Shown: piece by piece, positions 56,529 to 64,000 of the stretch
Position numbering within the stretch: position 1 is the first letter of the stretch
How the letters are laid out: each line of letters opens with the position of its first letter
NCBI GenBank assembly: GCA_963678705.1
Contig: OY783211.1
Location: 10,802,603 to 10,866,602, forward strand
DNA length: 64,000 nt
Source of the DNA: Panorpa germanica
Taxonomy: Eukaryota; Arthropoda; Insecta; Mecoptera; Panorpidae
Reading direction: 5' to 3'
Position numbers and translations under genes: made by a program
The notes under the pieces: generated by a model
Seen by the model: the letters and a program-made list of their open reading frames with translations, nothing else
Databases searched by the model: none
Told to the model about the DNA's origin: nothing

Positions 56529-58003
56529 TATTATATAAAACATTATGCAATGTGTACAAATTACAGGTATAAGTATTACATTTTTACTCTCAATTTGTTA
56601 ATCTTAAAAATATCTAAAGGTATATGTAATTTGAATATTTACTTCCGTTTAATCGCAGAAAACCTATATCCTCATTCCCATTTGTACGGTAACTTACAAT
56701 CTGTGAAATGAATGCTTCATAATGGAGCAAATAGGAATCGTGTATAACGTGTAAGCAGATTAGTAAACACATATTCATTGAACTTAAAATCTTAAATAAG
56801 TTTGCATCCGGTGGTAAAACACATACTCGCAGGATAAATATTTTATATAAACATACATCAAATAATAATTTGCTTTAAAAGTTAAGTACTAAATTTTCCA
56901 ACTTTTCAAAGACATTAAGCATAAGTTAATTAATATATGGTGTCAAGTTCTTTCAAGTTTTCTAAGATATACATCTTTTACAGAAATATTTCTTACTCTT
57001 TCACATCTATTATATTCTAAATATATCTTTCTCATTTTATATACGCCATTATCTCTTCGTTACCTAATATACCCTTTAATATCTTAACCTTGTTCATCTA
57101 ACTTCAAAACTTATCCCCATCTTATTCACTCCCTGTCTACATTTTCCTTTAATAGTTTAATCCCTTTCTGTTTTCCATACCACCCATGAAGACTTTTCAC
57201 TTTCTCTACTAATTTCTAACCCTTTTCACAAATTCTCTCACTTTCATAACAAAAAATATTTTAATACCATTATCAGTTGATGTGTGCTCTCCACTTTCCT
57301 CCTATCATGAAATTTCATTCTTTGGTCTTTAACCCAGCGAACATAGAGAGTGGAACCCCACAATTAATACCGTAAATGTGACCATCATACTTATAATAAA
57401 CCTGGCCAGCAACACAAGTTATGAACAAACAGCTTACGGTATTGTCAGTGTCTACGTCGTTGTCTACGCCTCTACGCCCTATGCGTAGCTGATCCCATAT
57501 GGTACGTCTGCAGTGTATCCGGGAAGCGACTCTCCAGATCATTAATTTAATGACGGCTTTATAAACATATCGCTTCACAAAACCCGAACCTGACTGACTG
57601 TCGCAGAATCCAAAACCCATCTCCTCCTCTCCCACCTCCTTAACACGTCCGCCTTTCTTCACCATTCAACATTATACTATCCGTAAGGGTTGTGTATTGT
57701 GTTTCGTCCATGTATACAAATAACTACACTGTCAAACCAAATACTTCAAAATAAAGCTTGAACTCATAATTAATAAGACTTCAAAATATCATTAGTACTA
57801 TTTCATTTATTAATCATTTTCTAATGAATCAAAAGGTGAACAAGGGGTTCAAGATTTCAATCTTGAAGTTTCTAGTGTTTCTTTTGCCTTAGAGGACACA
57901 TCCTTCAAACTAATAAGTAATAACCACTCAACAAAAAAATTGCATTTATACATTTTATCGGCTACCATAGTTGAACATAAATATTAATTGTAAATGCCTA
58001 GCC
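56529..58003. other. No gene supported
   Basis: AT-rich to pyrimidine-rich sequence (57040-57300). A 116-codon minus-strand ORF at 57315-57665 is GC-richer than the flanks and may be a remnant of something, but I recognise no domain. Confidence 0.35.
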
Positions 58004-58029
58004 GGTGCTAGTGACCCATTACTAGCACC
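58004..58029. other. Perfect 9-bp stem hairpin
   Basis: GGTGCTAGT (58004-58012) pairs with ACTAGCACC (58021-58029) around GACCCATT. It sits upstream of a small open frame (58100-58294). No function is assigned. Confidence 0.6.
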
Positions 58030-59958
58030 AGTGAAGTCCACCAGAGATGGAGGAGCTTATCTTTTGTTGAACGTTAAATATAAGCACGGATACTGAAGCG
58101 TGATAACGAGTGATCATAGTTTAAGTACTGGGACTACATACAAAGATTTTTATGAAGATGAATTAGAGAATAGAAAAAATATCTCAAAATGGGATATAAT
58201 TAAAAATCTTGGAAAAACTACAAATATCAATAAAACATTCGTATACTTTGGCCTTCAATTAGGACCATTTGGTTTTAAGATAACATTTTTGTGAAGGTTG
58301 TCTACTACGAACAATTATTACTGTGTGTTTTTATGGTTTACTGATTATTCTCTTTTTTTAATTTATTTGGCTTTGGTTTACTTATGAATGTTACATTAAA
58401 ATAAAATGTAAAATTAATATTTTTTTTGTCTTAGGGAATTAGCTTTTAATCATCCTTAATAGAAGAAATCTTAATGCTTATACTTTATTACCAGACAGAA
58501 ATAATAATCCTTCCATATCAACCACTAATTTGAAATTCGGAATCCCATCCAAAAAAGTGTTAAAATTACATTTTCTATAGTGTAAAAGTTACATATTTAT
58601 GACTGTATTTTCCATAGAAGTAGATTTAATAATCTACGATCTTTAAGTTCAGATTCTGAATATTTTTTTCATCTTTCAACCGGAGAGAGTATCAGAAACG
58701 CATATATTTTGAGATAAAATCGTTGTAATAGAGCTCGGATCTCTTGCATTCAATATTTTACAATGATCAATCAATATTTTTACATATTTTTGTTGCATAT
58801 TTTAGTTTAATTGTTTTATATTTAGGTGTTAACGACTTGATATATTTATTAACTGTGAACTATTTTTGGTGTTTACTCTGTGTTGACGACATTACACGAG
58901 AATTATCATAAATATCCAAGTAGCTTTAAATTATAATAAAGCTCCAAGTTAATCATAGTTGGAACGAACCACTAATGTACATTTCTTTAACATTGTTAAT
59001 CCATAATTACTCTTTCATATGAGCATCGCAGTTAATTTCAGTGTTCTGTTTTTTTCCTTGCATATTTTATTTTTTACCCACATATTTTCTATTTTTTTGT
59101 ATTTTAACTTACATATTTTCCAAAAATAAGTACATATTAAAGGTGTTTTTCAATTATACAGCACAATGCGACTTAGTGTTACACTGTGTCACATTGTGAG
59201 GATATTTAATTGAAACATACATTCGTTTTAAATCTGTACCTTCATCCATACTTGTTTATTTTTACTCCCAAATACTATTTACAATTTTTGATTAAATTTT
59301 CATTCTTATTTTATTTAAAAAGACAATTTTTTAAATTAAATAATATAAAAATTATTACTAAAGGTATTAAATCATTTCATACAATGGTATTGGAAATAGT
59401 AATCAATACTAATTGTCAACAATATCAAGAATTTCTACATTTTATGCTAATTAGTTGGTATCAATTGAGCAACAGCCCAAATACACATATTTTTGAATTT
59501 TTAATGCATAAAAATTGCAAGAACAGTATCTATACTTATTAATAGATGATCTCTATATAATCAATAGTACAAAACAAAAACTTTGTTTTGTGTTTAAGTA
59601 TAACATGTCTTATAGAGATAAGTTACGTCAGTGGTTACGCTCCTCTAGGTCGACCAGTATCTTCGACTGTAACTATTAGAAATATGATGGGTAATTAAAG
59701 GTAATGAATGGATAAAATTATTATCTTCGCTAATTAAATATTAATAGTAACTAAATATCTGTAATGAAATAAGACCCTGTACAAAATCCGTATCTTCGTT
59801 CTTACGACATTAGGGAGGGGTTTGGGTTATTGGGGAATGCGATGAGAGGGAGAAAGGAGGGTACAAACATCACTCACTCTAATTAGACAAGCACTTGTCG
59901 AGATCATGTTTCGTAGTAAAATTAAGAAAATTTGTTACTGTATGTATATATTAATATA
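58030..59958. other. No gene recognised
   Basis: Small ORFs at 58100-58294 and 59210-59542 lack known domains and convincing splice sites. The rest is AT-rich. Confidence 0.4.
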
Positions 59959-60070
59959 CACAGGGTGTCCAGCCGGAATATTACAATTTTAAATATGATA
60001 AAATAAATAATTTTATTTATTTTAAATGTGGGAAACAATATTTTGCCGTAATATTCTAGTCTCGTTGTAG
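59959..60070. repeat. Element fragment with CAGGGTGTCC end
   Basis: CACAGGGTGTCCAGCCGG shares the terminal word of the foldback element at 1410 and of two other sites. CCGGAATATTAC is echoed by CCGTAATATTC near 60040. No further structure was seen. Confidence 0.35.
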
Positions 60071-60599
60071 GAATTCACTGTAAGGGTTCTACTGTATAAT
60101 AATTTTATTGTATAAATATTCATCAATTTATAAATGTATTATTTTCACTGCTTACGTAATTATTTAATTCCGTCCATATTTTATATAACGCTTGTTACAA
60201 CATACATATGTTCAAATACAATAACTTTACTCATTTAAAATCATATAGATACATATATTTACTTTGGTTATAACTCAATAAACAAACTCCAAATGCAATT
60301 AACATAACTTTGTAACAATTTCACAGCTTTAGAAATAAATAAATACAATTCACGAAACAATTCTTCACGCAGAAGCTAAAACGAACGCAGTGGCGTATCA
60401 AGACTAGTGGGGGCGTGGGATAGTACCTTTTCAATATGGGTGACTTTCTTTTTAGCTTGCATCTGATTGACACTGTTGATTTTATATGGGTGACTTGAAA
60501 TTTTATCCATCAAAATCTATAAATTAAGTACGGCAAGGAGTATTGGAACGTTTTCTATATATAAAGGGCACTAATAAATTTATTTTTATTTATTTATTT

Positions 60600-60835
60600 A
60601 TTTTATTACTACGATTTCAACAGCTAGGCGATATCTCGCATTAATGATAATATAATAATTGTGTGTTTTTTGTAAAATTGTTTATTTATATGTTTGGTAT
60701 ATATTTGTTTATTTTTGATTTGTTTACTATTTGGTTAGTTAATTCTTTGCCAGTCAAGTAATCAAGGGAATCGAACCAGGACATAAGCATAGCTGAGTGT
60801 TAAAATCTATAACCTAACTATCTCGGCCCCCAGAA
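60600..60835 (-). repeat. SINE family 2, copy c
   Basis: On the minus strand the head reads GGGGCCGAGATAGTTAGG, then a CTCAGCTATGC segment and the B box GGTTCGATTCCC. The body matches 36782-36950. This is the best-preserved head of the three copies. Confidence 0.75.
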
Positions 60836-61838
60836 GAAAAATATTGAGGAAAAAAGGAAAATTTGAATATATACTTTTATATATATTTAAATTTTCAAGA
60901 AGACTGTAAAAAAAATGATTTTCTTGGGAACATACATTTTTAATTTTCATAGAATTTTTTAGAAATAATTATACGTATTTGGCCATTGATTTTTAAAAGA
61001 AGTTTCGTCTTCAATCTTCAGTATCTGAAGATAAGGAATATTTTACGGACCATTGTTTTCTCTCGCTATTTTCTCTCGTCTCGTAACTGTTGACATTTTT
61101 AAATTATCTTTTTCTTTTTATCTCTCCACGCAAAATCAATTGTATCTAGTTTTTGAGGGACTATGTTGGGTTGGGGTCTGGGTGCTACCCCCCGGGTGCC
61201 CTGGTACGCTTATGAGCCAACTCAACTCCAATACAAACATCACTTAGTCTTCATATATCATGGGATATTATTCTATTTACTCGCACTCCAATAGTGCCGA
61301 ACGGATAAATGAATTATTTCTCATATGAAACCTTAATACAATTTGGTGATCGATGGAACCATGAGGAGAAGGAATACGGGAAAGGAGAAGTGAGTAGGAG
61401 GTATAGGGGTTAGAAGCAATAAACCTTTCTTCCACCTTGTTTCCTTTTTATTATTGAAAACGGAAACGGGAAATGAAGTAACATTTTTGTTTAGTAATAA
61501 AATAAAAAGTAAGCTAATGAAAATGTTTTTCTTTTCTCCTTGAACTTGTTGCTACTACACATGTAATAAATTTAATATTAATTTCTCATTATTGGAATAG
61601 CTTTTACGTTTCTTTCGTTTTCATAGGTAATGTATACTTTGTTAGCAAAAATAATTTATTTATGAACTTAAATAAGCAGGCTTCTTATGGAAATCCAATC
61701 GGCGTAATTTCCTGCGACAATAATATAAAGTTGAAAAAAATACTATTTTCGTCGCGAAAAAACAATAATATTTCGGCTACTCAATAATGCTCTCTTATAT
61801 AGAGAGCATGTTCTATTACCTGCAATATTCATTGTAAG
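60836..61838. other. No gene recognised
   Basis: A short GC-rich patch near 61180-61200 and AT-rich sequence. Nothing supported. Confidence 0.4.
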
Positions 61839-62037
61839 CAGGGGCAGCCTTAGTCATTTAATTAATGTAAATTGTAAGTAAGTATTTTTGATGATAATTG
61901 TGATTCAAATGGGATTTCTAATGAGCGAGGTTCAAATAGATATATAGTAATGAATTTTTCTACTTGGGTTGTTGCGCGAGTATGCGAGGCCCCTACAAGA
62001 GCAAGTCCCCGGGCGGCACCCCCTAAGGCCGCCTCTG
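61839..62037. mobile_element. hAT-type MITE, short copy
   Basis: CAGGGGCAGCCTTAG at the left and CTAAGGCCGCCTCTG at the right are inverted, and the interior matches the end regions of 20442-20822 with a central deletion. A clear 8-bp target duplication is not visible here. Confidence 0.75.
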
Positions 62038-62631
62038 ATTTGACCCATAAAAAGTTCATACGACAGGTAGCTTTTATGTAAAAAACAACATAATATATGT
62101 ATGTTTATTTAAAGCATGCGTTAATGAGACTACAGTGACCTTTCCAAAACAAGGTTAGTGTGCTACATCTTTAATGAAATTGCGTTATAGGGAATTGTGT
62201 GAGAAACAAGTTCGAGAGACGCATTGTATAAAAAGTTGGCGCAATATCTTGCTCTTGCGTTATAGTAAAGTCTACTATATTCTAAATTAATAAGATTCAA
62301 TTCGATTGATTGCGGGACAAATTGGACAAGAATTCTTGAAATAGTTTGAAATATATGAAATTCCTGGTAAAATATTCCACGGCTTAACTAAAAGGTATTA
62401 TTGTCCACGTATATGTCCATCTCTAGCATAATTGTCATCTGTAATGAACTGACTTATATGATTTATCCTCTAAGTCATGGACCGAGAAGCTTATGACAAA
62501 TGGTTGAATTCTCGAACGTGTCCTACATGACTATTAGCTGGACCCTTATCGATCATAATTAGTTAAAGATTTAGACGAAACACCCGTCACTATAATCCCT
62601 TCCTTATCCAAGGCTTAGAAATGATAAGGAC

Positions 62632-62880
62632 TTGAAATTTTATGATATTTTAGCTATCAAACGAAAGAAAATATTTGACTGCGGTATCTTCCAAATAAAA
62701 TATAAGATTAGTTGTGTTGTAACTGGGATAAGATACTCGTCTTGTTCAATTAATAAAGTAATTCGTTTTAAAGAGTTAGAAAAAGTAATTAAACAGTTTC
62801 CAGATAAATTAGGTTACGTATACGTAAAGAATTCACAGTTTGATCTAATTATTAAAAACAAAAATCTTCTCAAATGTTAG
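62632..62880 (+). other. Protein-like open frame, family unknown
   Basis: This 82-codon frame reads KYKISCVVTGIRYSSCSINK and, further on, ELEKVIKQFPDKLGYVYVKN before a stop. Its mixed polar and charged composition is unlike the Phe/Tyr/Asn-rich random frames nearby. It could be a fragment of a mobile-element protein or a short exon. No splice sites or domain are convincing. Confidence 0.3.
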
Positions 62881-64000
62881 AACAACAATTAATGATTCTA
62901 ATTATTTTTAAATAATCGTAAGAAATTACTACTTAGATAGGGTTCGTATGTTAAAATGTAAATTTGAACTGTCAATATCTAAGAATTAAGTACGGCAAGG
63001 AATATTGAAACTTTTTAACTGCATATTAAATAAATATAAATATTTAAATTTTCCAGACATGTGATTTTGTTGGGGTTTCGTTAAGTATTTTTATTATTCA
63101 TGGAAATAATTAATATATCTTTCGCCATTGATTCTTAAAAGAAGTTTCGTCTTGTTATAAAATCTATTTTTAAGCAACCCTCAATCTTATGTATCCGATC
63201 CGAAGATAAGGAATATTATACCAACCATTATTTTCTCTTCAGTGAAAAGTTAATATAAATCGATCCAAGAAAACCCTAATAACTAAAACTGTATAAAAAT
63301 TAGCTCTATATTCTGATATTCATGTCTGTACAAAATGGAGTGAACTATTGAACCATGAGTTCAACCCTAAGAAGACTCGGAGTGGTAAAATGTGAGTGGG
63401 AGAGAGATAGGGAGAGGTAGGGTGACCCGAACACACCGCATTGATTTGATTATAGCTATACCCATCGAACATTTGTGGTTAGAGCTTACTGAATACCTAA
63501 TACATGTAAATGAGGAACTTGCCACTTGTTCGGTCCCAATTGAGGGTTACTTGCGGTTAAAAGGGGTTGTACTACCCCCAATCAAATTTTAAACAATAAG
63601 ATATCAAAACTTTATGTTTCATTTTATTTAAGTTACATACATAAATATGAATTAATGGGTTCGTTTACAGAGGCGGACATTGGTGTATACCCTAAATAAA
63701 AATAAATTTAAAAAAATAATAATTTTTACATTTTAGCGTCTGATGTGAAAGGACCTCACGGACCGACCCTGCTTTTATCTATATAAAATGTATATAATAA
63801 CTAATGCATTAAGGGGGTTCTTTCGTGTGATGAGTTCAACAAATTGATTTTTTTTACATAAATTTCTTCCTTGACATTTGTAGAATATGCTGGCAAAGTG
63901 ATACTTTTAAATTCGAAGTCGTTATAAAGATATAGCAGTTAAAAGAAGCAGGTGTTCGGAGCGCGCAGTTGAATTTTGAAACTTTAAACGCGTTTTTCTG
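62881..64000. other. No gene recognised
   Basis: A 66-codon ORF at 63392-63592 is unsupported. The sequence is AT-rich and continues beyond the window. Confidence 0.4.

Noticed and set aside
57315..57665. 116-codon minus-strand ORF
   Set aside because: It is locally GC-richer and less biased than the neighbours, but no domain could be named and no exon boundaries are convincing.
1..64000. CRISPR arrays, operons, bacterial promoters or attachment sites
   Set aside because: No regularly spaced repeats with unique spacers, and the window is plainly eukaryotic in structure.

Overview
This window looks like a repeat-dense, AT-rich stretch of an insect (at least arthropod) nuclear genome. The reasons are long stretches without genes, spliced-exon signals rather than operons, and a mobile-element mix of a Ty3/gypsy LTR retrotransposon, Helitron/Helentron derivatives, a Jockey/R1-like non-LTR tail, tRNA-derived SINEs, and hAT-, pogo- and mariner-like remnants. 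No rRNA, convincing tRNA gene, CRISPR array or bacterial feature is visible. The sequence alone does not give the insect order.

Layout. Positions 1-2510 hold a small element with 9-bp inverted ends (298-549, related to 21713-21964) and a 768-bp foldback element (1410-2177). A complete, apparently young LTR retrotransposon fills 2515-10231. It has 747-bp LTRs that look identical by eye, a 4-bp ATAT target duplication, a tRNA-Leu-type primer site and one intact 1649-codon gag-pol ORF. From 10.2 to 46 kb there is no recognisable host exon. Dispersed repeats lie in otherwise featureless AT-rich DNA: a 5'-truncated non-LTR tail with a 14-bp target duplication (11371-11942), two tRNA-derived SINE families, several short inverted-repeat elements, an hAT-type element with an 8-bp duplication (20442-20822), and a chimeric Helentron derivative (25573-26783, minus strand).

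The only probable host coding sequence is an internal phase 1-1 exon at 46625-47182 (+). It encodes a long N-glycosylation-rich spacer, a furin-like site, and the first part of a CUB domain, an arrangement compatible with a Neto-type protein. The rest of the gene is not visible, so much of the window may be intron of that gene.

From 50.3 to 51.7 kb there is a tandem duplication of about 0.7 kb. At 53749-55677 an open gag-like ORF with three CCHC knuckles, and no reverse transcriptase, sits between two nearly identical ~195-bp direct repeats that are Helitron 5' ends. A complete short Helitron (56196-56528) follows. The remainder to 64 kb holds another SINE, another hAT-like copy and small unassigned ORFs.

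The items most worth a second look are the gag-only cassette between Helitron ends, the duplicated 3'-terminal module of the LTR element with co-varying hairpins, its DUF1759-like Gag joined to a Ty3/gypsy Pol, the chimeric Helentron, and an interspersed TACGAGTA word with strong strand asymmetry.
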